This document shows, piece by piece, positions 1 to 7,816 of a DNA stretch of 64,000 nucleotides. The position numbers and the translations under genes were made by a program. Source of the DNA: JANMCE01 sp031410595 (lineage in GTDB: Bacteria; Actinomycetota; Acidimicrobiia; Acidimicrobiales; Ilumatobacteraceae); the NCBI GenBank assembly GCA_031410595.1, contig JANNZM010000053.1, positions 62,001 to 126,000 on the forward strand, given 5' to 3'. Numbering within the stretch: position 1 is the stretch's first letter; the number at the start of each line of letters is the position of its first letter. The notes below the pieces were generated by a model, which saw nothing but the letters and a program-made list of their open reading frames with translations, made no database searches and had not been told where the DNA came from.

Positions 1-216
1 GTCGTCGCCTCGCTTGTAGGACACCTCAAAGACACCTGAGCCGGCTTCGTCAGGCGGGCACCAGATGAGCGCGTACATATGCGGATCGATCGTGACCGGC
101 ACCGGGCTGGGCGATGCCATGGAGAACATGACCCCGGTGAGGTCGATGCGCGACGCGGGGCCGGCGGCTTGGCGCATGTTGAACCCCTCGACGAAGAGGG
201 CGGAAACGATCTGCAC
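1..216 (-). CDS. Hypothetical protein, N-terminal part (runs off left edge)
   Basis: A GTG codon at 214-216 opens a frame of 72 codons that is still open at base 1, so only the N-terminus is present. It begins MQIVSALFVEGFNMRQ and includes a hydrophilic stretch ending VSYKRGDD. Its start lies 3 nt downstream of the desaturase stop on the same strand, so the two are probably co-transcribed. The opening resembles small actinobacterial proteins of the DUF6941 kind, but I do not recognise a function. The frame is supported by the tight spacing and the absence of stops, not by any catalytic motif. Confidence 0.55.
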   Translation of the reverse strand, partial: MQIVSALFVEGFNMRQAAGPASRIDLTGVMFSMASPSPVPVTIDPHMYALIWCPPDEAGSGVFEVSYKRGDD

Positions 217-219
217 TAC

Positions 220-963
220 CTAAGCGTACTTCGCCGATTCCTTGAGCTTCACATGATCGAGGCGAATGGTCGCCTGGCCGAGCCGCTTTGCCAGCGCAAT
301 AAACCACCAGCCCGGATCGATCTCGCCCTTGTTGAGGGACAGGCGAGCCGACGTGGGCGCCGCATGGTGATTGTTGTGGAGGCCTTCGCCGGCCGAGAGC
401 CACGCAAGCCACTGCTGGTTCGTGGCCGAGTTCTGGTACGGGCGTCGACCGAAGTGGTGACCTGGACCGTTCACAGCGCCTCCGATGCCCAAATAGAAAA
501 CGGCGTGCACCACCGATGCGATCAGACCCGGAACCACACCGAGCAGCAAGATGAGCGCGGTTATGCCCAGGCCGAGTCCGACAAAGGCACGATCGAACAT
601 GAGCCGATCCCAACGATCTCGAGGTACATCCTTGGCGTACTTCTTCACGGTGTCGGCGGCGCGTGCCGCGCGTCTATACAACGCAGCATTGGTGACCAAC
701 ACCTTGAACCAGCCATACACCGTGGGTGCATGCGGATCCTGTTCGGTGTCGGTATGCGCATGATGCTTTCGATGGACCGCCACCCATTCGCGCGGCTTCA
801 TGCCCGTGCTGATCCAGATGACGAAACGGAACACCCACGAGATGCCGGGTCGGTACGTGAGTGCCCTATGCGTGAGACCGCGATGCAGATAGACCGTGGT
901 GATCAGGTTGGAGACCTGAGTGACGGCGAGTCCGACAGCAATCGCTGCGACGATGCGAACCAT
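220..963 (-). CDS. Fatty-acid (acyl-CoA type) desaturase
   Basis: Membrane-bound di-iron desaturase that introduces a double bond into acyl chains. The three histidine boxes of the family are present in order: HRGLTH, HRKHHAH and, near the C-terminus, HNNHH. Hydrophobic segments flank the boxes (about residues 1-25, 45-55 and 130-165). At 247 residues it is on the short side for the acyl-CoA desaturase family. The ATG at 961-963 is preferred over an in-frame TTG six bases upstream because TACGTT (970-975, minus strand) sits exactly 6 nt before it, as expected for a leaderless promoter. It is divergent from a TetR regulator with a palindrome between them, which suggests control of membrane-lipid unsaturation by that regulator. 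Confidence 0.9.
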   Translation of the reverse strand: MVRIVAAIAVGLAVTQVSNLITTVYLHRGLTHRALTYRPGISWVFRFVIWISTGMKPREWVAVHRKHHAHTDTEQDPHAPTVYGWFKVLVTNAALYRRAARAADTVKKYAKDVPRDRWDRLMFDRAFVGLGLGITALILLLGVVPGLIASVVHAVFYLGIGGAVNGPGHHFGRRPYQNSATNQQWLAWLSAGEGLHNNHHAAPTSARLSLNKGEIDPGWWFIALAKRLGQATIRLDHVKLKESAKYA

Positions 964-983
964 CCCCAAAACGTAGCATCTCC

Positions 984-1007
984 GGCCTACCGACCAGTAG
1001 GTAGGCC
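984..1007. promoter_or_regulatory. Palindromic operator between desaturase and TetR genes
   Basis: GGCCTAC (984-990) and its exact inverse GTAGGCC (1001-1007) are separated by 10 bases. An imperfect inner palindrome ACCGACCAGTAGGT lies inside. The site falls between the two divergent -10-like hexamers (970-975 minus strand, 1015-1020 plus strand) and would cover both -35 regions, which is a typical position for autoregulation by a TetR repressor. The regulator assignment is inferred from position. Confidence 0.7.
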
Positions 1008-1027
1008 AGTCGGCTAGACTTTCCCGT

Positions 1028-1639
1028 GTGGCCAGCGATCAAGTCTCGACCCGGGAATCGATCCTGCTGGCAGCCCAACAGTGTTTCGCCGACCACGGCT
1101 ATGCGGCCACGTCACTGAACGACATCGCGGCCGAGGTCGGTATTCGGCGCCCCAGTCTTTTGCATCACTTCGCGTCCAAAGAGGCTCTGTACGGCGAGGT
1201 TTTTGAGCGAAGCCTGTCCGACTGGCTTGTTCGGTTGGAGGACGCCGTATCGGGCGTCGGCGATGACGGTTGGGCCCTCGTTGAGGCCGTTTTGAATGTC
1301 AGCGCCGAATTCTTTGTGGACAATCCCGACGTGGTCCGGGTTCTGCGGCGCGAGGCAATCGACGGGGGAGTCAACCTCGGTATCGATATGGGAGGCATTC
1401 TTCGCCCCCTGTTCAACCGGGCCAAGTCGTTTCTCCAGCGAGAGATGGATGCCGGCACGTTTCGGACGATGGAGCCCGAATATCTGCTGCTTTCCGCGTA
1501 CGGCGCGTTGCTCAGCTACTTCAGCGATGCGCCCCTCATCGCTGGCCTCATCGACGGTGACCCGCTTGGCGCCGACAGGGTCGCCGGCCACATCGCCAGC
1601 CTGCGTGACCTCTACCAGGCTGCCTTGCGTCCGGGCTAA
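1028..1639 (+). CDS. TetR family transcriptional regulator
   Basis: A 203-residue repressor-type protein. Residues about 8-55 form the TetR helix-turn-helix (ILLAAQQCFADHGYAATSL, then DIAAEVGIRRPSLLHHF), followed by a helical ligand-binding domain. It starts with GTG, 7 nt after TAGACT (1015-1020), and has no Shine-Dalgarno, so it is probably leaderless. Its position next to a divergent desaturase with a shared palindrome suggests it senses acyl-CoA or fatty acid and regulates that gene and itself. The ligand is not visible from sequence. Confidence 0.88.
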   Translation: MASDQVSTRESILLAAQQCFADHGYAATSLNDIAAEVGIRRPSLLHHFASKEALYGEVFERSLSDWLVRLEDAVSGVGDDGWALVEAVLNVSAEFFVDNPDVVRVLRREAIDGGVNLGIDMGGILRPLFNRAKSFLQREMDAGTFRTMEPEYLLLSAYGALLSYFSDAPLIAGLIDGDPLGADRVAGHIASLRDLYQAALRPG

Positions 1640-1666
1640 GCACCGACTGCCCGTTACGCTGCTTCT

Positions 1667-2323
1667 GTGTCATCCCTTACCACCACGCTGTCGGAATCGG
1701 CATCAAAGCAGCTGCTCGCCGACGCGGGCGTTCCCGTGGCACCCGAACGAATCGTGGCAACCGCCAGTGAAGCGGCCGATGCCGCAACGGCCATGGGGTT
1801 CCCGGTGGTGGCAAAACTCTGCGGCGAGCGTATTGCCCACAAAACCGAACGCGGCCTCGTGACACTGAACCTAGGCTCCGCCGAAGCAGTTGCCGATGCA
1901 ACCACCGATCTTTTCTCCAAAGCCGTTCCCGATGATGGTGAGGTCGCCGTGCTGATCGCCCCCATGATTCGAGGTAATCGCGAACTCATTGCGGGTGTCG
2001 CCACCGACCCGCAGTTCGGCAAGACGATCATGGTCGGGGTCGGGGGGATCCTGGCCGAGGCGGTTGCGGATGTTGTCTTCCGGCTTGTGCCCATCAGTCG
2101 CGTCGATGCGCAGGAGATGATCGAGGAGATCGCAACCCAGGCGCTGCTCGGGCCGTTCCGCGGTGAACCGGCCGTTGATCGGGAACGTTTGATTGATGTG
2201 CTCGTCGGCCTGTCGCGCGTCGTGGAGCATGATCCGCACATCGTGTCCATCGACGTGAACCCACTCATCGTCGCCAACGGAGTACCGATCGCCGTTGACG
2301 CCCTGGTGGAGATGAGCGCGTGA
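1667..2323 (+). CDS. Acyl-CoA synthetase (ADP-forming), ATP-grasp beta subunit
   Basis: A 218-residue ATP-grasp domain of the NDP-forming acetyl/acyl-CoA synthetase family. It begins with the typical SASKQLLADAGVPVAPER helix, then GFPVVAKLCGERIAHKTERG, and ends with the VSIDVNPLIV strand. With the alpha subunit it would convert acyl-CoA, ADP and phosphate to acid, CoA and ATP, or the reverse. It overlaps the alpha gene by 4 nt (GTGA), so the pair is translationally coupled. The start is GTG, 6 nt after TACGCT (1655-1660), which is consistent with a leaderless message. The substrate cannot be deduced. Confidence 0.9.
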   Translation: MSSLTTTLSESASKQLLADAGVPVAPERIVATASEAADAATAMGFPVVAKLCGERIAHKTERGLVTLNLGSAEAVADATTDLFSKAVPDDGEVAVLIAPMIRGNRELIAGVATDPQFGKTIMVGVGGILAEAVADVVFRLVPISRVDAQEMIEEIATQALLGPFRGEPAVDRERLIDVLVGLSRVVEHDPHIVSIDVNPLIVANGVPIAVDALVEMSA

Positions 2324-3771
2324 AAGCCCTCTTCGATCCGAGAGGTGTCGTGGTAGTCGGTGCCTCGACCCACCCGGGCAAGTTCGGCTTCGTTGCCCTC
2401 CACAACGTGCTGGCCTCCGGTTATCAGGGCAAGGTTTTTGGCACCAACCTTGAGGGCGAGACCGTCCTCGGAATCGCCTGCGCCCGTTCGGTTGACGAGC
2501 TTCCCTCAGGCCAGATTGACCTCGCGTTCATTTGCACGCCGGCGTCCACCAATGCCGACATTTTGCGGTCGTGCGCCGCCAAAGGCATCAGCGCTGCATT
2601 TATCACGTCGGCCGGCTACGGCGAGGCCGGTGAGGCCGGAAGGGTCGCGCAGGACAAGCTCGTTGCCCTTGCTCGCGAACTCGGCATTCTTCTCGCCGGG
2701 CCAAATGGGCAGGGCCTGGTATCCACCCCAGCCAAGTTGTGTGCTCAGATCGTGGCGCCGTATCCGCCGACCGGTTCCATTGGTGTTGCCAGCCAGAGCG
2801 GCAACATTGTGTCGAGCTTTCTCAACTGGTCGCTGGCGACCGGAGTCGGCGTTTCGCGCGCCATCTCGGCCGGCAACGCCGCCATGACCGGGGTGGCCGA
2901 CTACCTCGACTTCTACTCCACCGATCCTGCGACCGCGGTAGCACTGGCGTATGTGGAAGGCATCGACGACGGCCGTGGCTTCTTCGAGCGCGTGGCCGCG
3001 GTCGCCGCCCGCAAGCCGCTCGTGCTCGTAAAGGGCGGCGCTACGGCAGGCGGCGCAGCGGCAGCAGCCAGCCATACCGGCTCGCTCGCCACCAACGACA
3101 AGGTGTTTGACGGCGCGTGCCGTCAGGCTGGCGTGGTACGCGCCGCCTCGGTTGAGGAAGCGTTTGAGGCCGCCGCTACCTTCGCAACCCAACCGCTGCC
3201 CATGGGACCCAACGTTGTGGTGATGACAACGGCCGGTGGTTGGGGAGTGGTCACCGCCGATGCCATCACCCGTGATCGTGACCTTGTGCTGATGCCGCTA
3301 CCAGCCGATCTGATGGCCGAAATCGATACCAAACTGCCGCCGCGCTGGAGCCGCAGCAACCCGGTAGATCTGGCGGGCGGAGAGACCCGCGACACCATCC
3401 CGGAGGTCATGGCCATGATCGCGTCGCACCCTGACGTGCATGCCATTGTGTACCTCGGGCTTGGCATTCAGTCGAACCAGGCTCGCCTCATGCGTAGCGG
3501 TCGCTTCTACCCGAACAACGGCTTGGAACGCATCATCGAGTATCACGAGCGACAGGACACCCGCTTCGCCGAAGCAGCAGCTGCGGTGAGCCTTACGAGT
3601 GGCAAGCCCATTTTGACCGCTACCGAATTGGCGGTCGCTGACCCAACCAACGCTGGTCCGACGGCGGTCCGCGCCAGCGGGCGGCTGTGCTACCCATCGG
3701 CCAACCGCGCCGTGACGGCCCTCGCGCACATGTATCGTGACGCCAGGTTTCGGCAGCGGAGAGCGCATTAG
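2320..3771 (+). CDS. Acyl-CoA synthetase (ADP-forming), CoA-binding alpha subunit
   Basis: A 483-residue partner of the upstream ATP-grasp protein. Residues 1-125 form the CoA-binding Rossmann domain (GVVVVGASTHPGKFG near the start). Residues about 130-460 form the two succinyl-CoA-synthetase-like ligase domains. The phospho-histidine that shuttles phosphate is most likely the His in ASHTGSLA. The split into separate alpha (about 480 aa) and beta (about 220 aa) chains matches the two-subunit enzymes described from archaea; in many bacteria they are fused. It overlaps both neighbours (4 nt upstream, 1 nt downstream), so it lies in a continuous operon. Confidence 0.9.
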   Translation: MKALFDPRGVVVVGASTHPGKFGFVALHNVLASGYQGKVFGTNLEGETVLGIACARSVDELPSGQIDLAFICTPASTNADILRSCAAKGISAAFITSAGYGEAGEAGRVAQDKLVALARELGILLAGPNGQGLVSTPAKLCAQIVAPYPPTGSIGVASQSGNIVSSFLNWSLATGVGVSRAISAGNAAMTGVADYLDFYSTDPATAVALAYVEGIDDGRGFFERVAAVAARKPLVLVKGGATAGGAAAAASHTGSLATNDKVFDGACRQAGVVRAASVEEAFEAAATFATQPLPMGPNVVVMTTAGGWGVVTADAITRDRDLVLMPLPADLMAEIDTKLPPRWSRSNPVDLAGGETRDTIPEVMAMIASHPDVHAIVYLGLGIQSNQARLMRSGRFYPNNGLERIIEYHERQDTRFAEAAAAVSLTSGKPILTATELAVADPTNAGPTAVRASGRLCYPSANRAVTALAHMYRDARFRQRRAH

Positions 3772-5225
3772 TGTCCAGCAAAATGTTGTCGCGCGAGAAG
3801 CGACGGAAGCTCGCTGGCTATGTGCGTGTCACCGGCCGCGTGCTGCTCGCCCTCCTGCCGATATTTCTCGTCGTCTACGGCGTGCGCCAATATCGGTTCT
3901 CCCAACGGGCCGAGCCGTTGACCGCGCAGAAGGAACTTGCAGTCGGGCCACATGTCGACACGCCTCTGTTCGCCGTGCGTCGCATCCCCACCCTGGTGAG
4001 CGCTCCGCTCACCACCACGCAGATCAAACAGAAGCTGACGTCGCTGTCGGCGCTCATTCCGGCTGGGAGTTGCCTCGGCGTTTTGGCCGACGGCCAAGTT
4101 GTGGGCGCCACCAACCCGGACACCGCCGTTATTCCCGCGTCGAACATGAAGGTCGTCACGGCCGCCGTAGCCCTCGAAGTGCTCGGCCCGGAATACACCT
4201 TCACCACGAAGGTCTTCGGCAAAGAGACCGACGGTGTCACCGAGGAGTTGACTGTGGTGGGTGGGGGCGACCCGGTGCTCGCCACCAAGAAGTTCCGCGA
4301 CGCCAGTAAGACGTTTCCGTACTACGTCGATACGCCGTTCACTCAGCTCGACGAAATTCTGAAGCAACTACGGGCCAAGGGCATCCGTGTCGTGGGTGGC
4401 GACCTTGTCGGTGTGGGCAACCGGTATGAAGGCGACGGCTCCTACGGCTCCTGGCCGAAGAATCAGGTGAGCCCCATTGGCGGGTTGGTCATCAACGACA
4501 CCCGCATCAGCTACACCGATGAGCTCTACGGAACCGATCCGGCCAAGCACGCGGTCGAGCAGCTCGCGGCCAATATGAAGGACGCCCGCATCATTTATAA
4601 CGGGAACCCGCCACACTCGGGCCCCATGCCCGAAGACCCCGGGCCCGAACTGGCCAGTGTTACCTCAGCGCCGTTGAAAGACATCGTGGCGGCCATGCTG
4701 ACCCGAAGCGAGAACACCATTGCCGAAATGCTGTTTCGTGAGATCGGCAAGAAGGTGGCGAGCAACGGCAGCTTCGGCGGGGCCGCCCAGGTTGTGACCG
4801 ACACGCTCACGAAGTGGGGCGTCCCGATGACCGGCGTGGTGATCAACGACGGATCGGGTCTCGACCGTGGCAACAAGCTCACCTGCCAGGCCCTCATCTC
4901 GGTTTTGTCCCACGGCGGTCCGACCAGCGCACTCGCCACAGGTCTGGCCACACCCGGACATGGCACGCTCGACAAGGAGTTTCTCACCTCCCCGGTGAAA
5001 GATCGTCTGCATGCAAAGACCGGAACGCTGAACGGGGTGAAATCGCTGAGCGGATTCGTGAGCAGTACACCCGAGCACAGCGTTACCTTCGCAATCGTGC
5101 TCAACGGCGCCAATGCCGTGGCCCAAGCCGAGAAACTCTGGAGCATCCTTGGCGATGCCATGGCTTCGTTCCCCACGCCGATCGACCTCTTGGCATTCGC
5201 ACCGAAACCGGCCGTAGCGGGATAA
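3771..5225 (+). CDS. dacB: D-alanyl-D-alanine carboxypeptidase/endopeptidase, PBP4 (DacB) type
   Basis: A class C penicillin-binding protein acting on peptidoglycan outside the membrane. A basic N-terminus is followed by a membrane anchor at about residues 18-40 (VLLALLPIFLVVYGV). The active-site Ser and Lys are in PASNMKV (SxxK), the second motif is SEN in TRSENTIAEML, and KTG occurs in HAKTGTLNGVKSLSG. The long insertion between SxxK and SxN is characteristic of PBP4. Length is 484 residues, normal for the family. The GTG start overlaps the preceding TAG by one base, and the stop overlaps the next ATG (TAATG). Confidence 0.92.
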   Translation: MSSKMLSREKRRKLAGYVRVTGRVLLALLPIFLVVYGVRQYRFSQRAEPLTAQKELAVGPHVDTPLFAVRRIPTLVSAPLTTTQIKQKLTSLSALIPAGSCLGVLADGQVVGATNPDTAVIPASNMKVVTAAVALEVLGPEYTFTTKVFGKETDGVTEELTVVGGGDPVLATKKFRDASKTFPYYVDTPFTQLDEILKQLRAKGIRVVGGDLVGVGNRYEGDGSYGSWPKNQVSPIGGLVINDTRISYTDELYGTDPAKHAVEQLAANMKDARIIYNGNPPHSGPMPEDPGPELASVTSAPLKDIVAAMLTRSENTIAEMLFREIGKKVASNGSFGGAAQVVTDTLTKWGVPMTGVVINDGSGLDRGNKLTCQALISVLSHGGPTSALATGLATPGHGTLDKEFLTSPVKDRLHAKTGTLNGVKSLSGFVSSTPEHSVTFAIVLNGANAVAQAEKLWSILGDAMASFPTPIDLLAFAPKPAVAG

Positions 5226-5851
5226 TGATGGCCAACTTGCCGATGTTCCCCCTCGGCAGCGTCCTGTTCCCGGGCATGCTGCTACCCCTTCACGTGTTCG
5301 AACCTCGCTATCGAGCACTCGTGAAGTACTGCCTGGCCAACGAACCAGAGTTCGGTGTCGCCCTCATCACCCGCGGTCAAGAAACAGGTGGGGGAGAAGA
5401 GCGCTCGCAAATCGCCACCGTCAGTCGGATCCTCGAAATCGGAGAGTTCCCCGACGGTCGCTACGCACTCCAGACCGTCGGCGTGCGACGGGTAAAGGTT
5501 CTGTCGTGGTACAACGACGACCCGTACCCGCAGGCAGAAGTCGTTGACTGGGACGACGACATGACGGGCGACGCGTCCGACGGTCTGGCCGACCGAGTCA
5601 TCGGCAAATTGCGACGACTGCTTGCCATGTCGAGCGAGGCGGGCTTCGACGTTCCGCCGGCAACGACCGATCTCAGCGACGACCCGTTGCTTGCGTCGTA
5701 CCACGCTGCCGCATTGGCCCCGATCAGCACCCATGATCAGCAGCGACTCCTGATCGCCGGCGGGCCCACCGAGCGGTGGAAACTCCTCGATTACATGCTG
5801 GATGAGCAGTTCGACATCCTGCGATTTAACGTCGGAGGAGACGAGACCTAG
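5225..5851 (+). CDS. LON substrate-binding-domain protein
   Basis: A 208-residue protein consisting of the N-terminal (LON/PUA-like) domain of Lon protease without ATPase or protease domains. The family signature is at the N-terminus: MFPLGSVLFPGMLLPLHVFE, followed by PRYRALV. Stand-alone proteins of this type are common in actinobacteria and proteobacteria, and their role is not established. An upstream in-frame extension exists, but it lies inside dacB; the ATG overlapping the dacB stop (5225), or the second ATG at 5228, is the sensible start. Translational coupling to dacB is likely. Confidence 0.85.
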   Translation: MMANLPMFPLGSVLFPGMLLPLHVFEPRYRALVKYCLANEPEFGVALITRGQETGGGEERSQIATVSRILEIGEFPDGRYALQTVGVRRVKVLSWYNDDPYPQAEVVDWDDDMTGDASDGLADRVIGKLRRLLAMSSEAGFDVPPATTDLSDDPLLASYHAAALAPISTHDQQRLLIAGGPTERWKLLDYMLDEQFDILRFNVGGDET

Positions 5852-5860
5852 CTCGTCGGC

Positions 5861-6199
5861 GTGCTAGGAAATGGCGTGGCCAAATCCCTTCGCAGCCTTA
5901 CCAACCGGCCGGTTGATGATGTTCTCAGTCTCACCAAGGCCTACGTCAAGCAGGAGACGCTCGGACCGCTGAAGGGCGCCGGTCGTTGGATCGCCTTCGG
6001 TGTCGCCGGAGCGCTGGCTGTCGGTATGGGCACGGTGCTGCTCATGCTCGCTGTGCTTCGCCTCACCCAGCGGTACATGCACGGCGCTATGTCGTGGGCG
6101 CCGTATGGCATTACCCTCGTGGCGGGTCTTGTCGTCATGGCCCTGGTCTGGTTCATCCGTGGCCGCAAAACATCTATCGCTGCGAAGGGATCGAAATGA
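5861..6199 (+). CDS. Holin-X/DUF1469-like small membrane protein
   Basis: A 112-residue protein with an N-terminal amphipathic segment (LTKAYVKQETLGPLKGAGRW) and two transmembrane helices (about residues 45-68 and 80-102). This matches the actinobacterial phage-holin-superfamily III (DUF1469) layout. There is no sign of a prophage around it, so a role in envelope physiology is more likely than lysis. It starts with GTG 9 nt after the preceding stop and ends overlapping the next ATG (ATGA), making it the first of four tightly packed small genes. Confidence 0.65.
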   Translation: MLGNGVAKSLRSLTNRPVDDVLSLTKAYVKQETLGPLKGAGRWIAFGVAGALAVGMGTVLLMLAVLRLTQRYMHGAMSWAPYGITLVAGLVVMALVWFIRGRKTSIAAKGSK

Positions 6200-6402
6200 G
6201 CACAGAACGCGTCAGTCTTTCCGACATCGACGGCAAGCTCCGTGAGCTGTCCGGTGATGTGAAGGGCAAGGTTGAGGCCAAGAAGCCGCCGATCCTGGCT
6301 GGCCTTGGCGCGCTCGGGTTGCTGCTGCTGATCCTGGCGTATTTCTTTGGCAAGCGCAGCGGCAAAAAGAAGACGACGTTCGTCGAGATCCGCCGCGTCT
6401 GA
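6196..6402 (+). CDS. Small single-pass membrane protein
   Basis: A 68-residue protein with a polar N-terminal half containing ISDIDGKLRELSGDVKGKV-like heptads, one transmembrane helix at about residues 33-50 (GLGALGLLLLILAYFFG), and a short basic tail (KRSGKKK). Its start overlaps the stop of the holin-like gene and its stop overlaps the next start (TGATG), so it is translated as part of the same unit. I do not recognise the family. Paired with the upstream two-helix protein it may form a small envelope complex. Confidence 0.7.
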   Translation: MSTERVSLSDIDGKLRELSGDVKGKVEAKKPPILAGLGALGLLLLILAYFFGKRSGKKKTTFVEIRRV

Positions 6403-6656
6403 TGGCCAAGAAGCCGACGCCGAAGAAGTCACTCGTTTCGACCCTCGGTCGAGCGGCGCTTCGCCGCGGGACGTTCGGCGGACAGCGCGGCTACCTGGCG
6501 CTACCGATTGCAATACAGGTGTTCCGCACTTTTCGCAAGGCGACCACCAAGACGCAAGAGACGATCGGTCTTGAGAGGTTGAAGGCCGGCCAGTTCGTCA
6601 CGATCACCGCCATTCCTCCGCTGACTGGTCGCGAGCGCAAGGCAGCCCGCACGTGA
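6402..6656 (+). CDS. Hypothetical basic protein
   Basis: An 84-residue protein, strongly basic at both ends (MAKKPTPKKS and GRERKAART), with a mildly hydrophobic centre (YLALPIAIQVFRTF). No recognised domain. It is bracketed by start/stop overlaps on both sides (TGATG upstream, GTGA downstream), which is the main evidence that it is a real gene. Its position just before the sulfur-carrier and TtuA genes raises the possibility that it serves either the membrane pair upstream or the tRNA-modification genes downstream. Sequence alone does not decide. Confidence 0.65.
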   Translation: MAKKPTPKKSLVSTLGRAALRRGTFGGQRGYLALPIAIQVFRTFRKATTKTQETIGLERLKAGQFVTITAIPPLTGRERKAART

Positions 6657-6850
6657 ACGTGCTGTTGCGAAATCCTCGTCGCGAAATCTCGGTACACGGT
6701 CCCATTCGTGTCCACGCGCTCATCGCCAAGCTCGATATGAACCGTGAGTCGGTGCTGGTCATTTCCAACGGCACCCTGGTTGCTGGCGATGCCTTGTTGC
6801 TTGACGACGATGTCGTCGAAGTCCGCCCGGTCATTTCCGGCGGAGCCTGA
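6653..6850 (+). CDS. Ubiquitin-like sulfur-carrier protein (TtuB/MoaD/ThiS-like)
   Basis: A 65-residue protein with beta-grasp features: an N-terminal beta hairpin, a helix at VHALIAKLDMNRESVLVISN, and LVAGDALLLDDDVVEVRPV leading to a flexible tail. In Thermus, TtuB is activated as a C-terminal thiocarboxylate on a Gly-Gly end and donates sulfur to TtuA. Here TtuA is encoded 16 nt downstream. The tail is SGGA rather than a terminal GG, so one alanine would have to be removed, or the system works differently. The assignment rests on length, fold pattern, near-terminal GG and the neighbour. Confidence 0.7.
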   Translation: MNVLLRNPRREISVHGPIRVHALIAKLDMNRESVLVISNGTLVAGDALLLDDDVVEVRPVISGGA

Positions 6851-6865
6851 ACCCGGGCGGCCGCT

Positions 6866-7816
6866 GTGAAATGTCGCGTCTGCCGAGAACCGGCCGTGAT
6901 CGATCTGCCCCATCACAACGCCAACTTTTGCCCCGAGCACTTCATTCGCCTGTGTCACGATCAGACCGCTCGGGCCATCAAGGACCACGACATGATGAAG
7001 CCCGGTGACCGCTGCCTGGTCGCCGTGTCGGGCGGCAAGGACAGCCTGGCCGTGTGGGACATTCTGCTCGGCCTGGGCTACCAAGCTGACGGGCTTTACG
7101 TCGGCCTGGGCATCGGTGACTACTCCGACGTGTCGGGCAACTACGCCCAGGAGTTTGCGCGATCGCGAGGTCTGAAACTCATCACCGTCGACATGCGCGG
7201 CGAGCACGGCTTCGACATTCCAACCGCCGCGTGGGCCACTCGACGAGTTGCTTGTTCCGCCTGCGGCACCTCGAAGCGTCACGTGTTCGACAAGGCCGCC
7301 CTCGATGGTGGCTACGACGTGCTGGTCACCGGCCACAACCTTGATGACGAGGCGGCGGTGCTGTTCGGCAACACGCTGCGTTGGGAGGTGGAGTACCTCG
7401 CGCGGCAACAGCCCGTGCTCCGTGAGCGAGACGGCTTTCCCCGCAAGGTGAAGCCACTCATCCGCCTCGGCGAACGGGAGATGGCGGCGTACTGCATCGT
7501 CCGCGGGATCGACTACCAGGTCGATGAATGCCCGATGGCCGCAGGGAACAAGCACATCGGATTCAAGGAAGCACTCAACGCTATTGAGGCCGTGTCACCC
7601 GGCACCAAGTCGGTTTTTTACCATGGGTTTCTCGCCCGGGTGGGCCCGCAACTGTCGCCCACCACGGTCGCCGAGCGGGGTGAATTGTTGGCGTGCGAGC
7701 GGTGCGGTTCGCCGACCACCAGTGACTTGTGCGCATTCTGTCGGATTGCCGAGAAGGCCTCCGCCCATGAACCAGTGCCGGTCGAGCTGATCGTTCGGTC
7801 CCGAGGACGTAAGTGA
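6866..7816 (+). CDS. ttuA: tRNA 2-thiouridine synthesis ATPase, TtuA family
   Basis: A 316-residue PP-loop ATPase that adenylates and thiolates uridine 54 of the tRNA T-loop. An N-terminal zinc site uses Cys3, Cys6, Cys22 and His25. The PP-loop SGGKDS lies at 55-60. The [4Fe-4S] ligands Cys130, Cys133 (CSAC) and Cys222 (DECP) fall at the numbers known for Thermus TtuA. A C-terminal zinc ribbon follows (CERC ... CAFC). It is preceded by a TtuB-like carrier and overlaps trmI by 4 nt (GTGA). TtcA, the anticodon-region paralogue, lacks the two zinc modules, so TtuA is the better call. Confidence 0.9.
   Translation: MKCRVCREPAVIDLPHHNANFCPEHFIRLCHDQTARAIKDHDMMKPGDRCLVAVSGGKDSLAVWDILLGLGYQADGLYVGLGIGDYSDVSGNYAQEFARSRGLKLITVDMRGEHGFDIPTAAWATRRVACSACGTSKRHVFDKAALDGGYDVLVTGHNLDDEAAVLFGNTLRWEVEYLARQQPVLRERDGFPRKVKPLIRLGEREMAAYCIVRGIDYQVDECPMAAGNKHIGFKEALNAIEAVSPGTKSVFYHGFLARVGPQLSPTTVAERGELLACERCGSPTTSDLCAFCRIAEKASAHEPVPVELIVRSRGRK

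Noticed and set aside
4814..5224. Upstream extension of the LON-domain protein through dacB
   Set aside because: It overlaps 400 bases of dacB in another frame and has none of the LON-domain sequence, which begins at the ATG overlapping the dacB stop.
5861..6199. Prophage suggested by the holin-like gene
   Set aside because: No other phage genes nearby; holin-superfamily III proteins are common chromosomal membrane proteins in actinobacteria.
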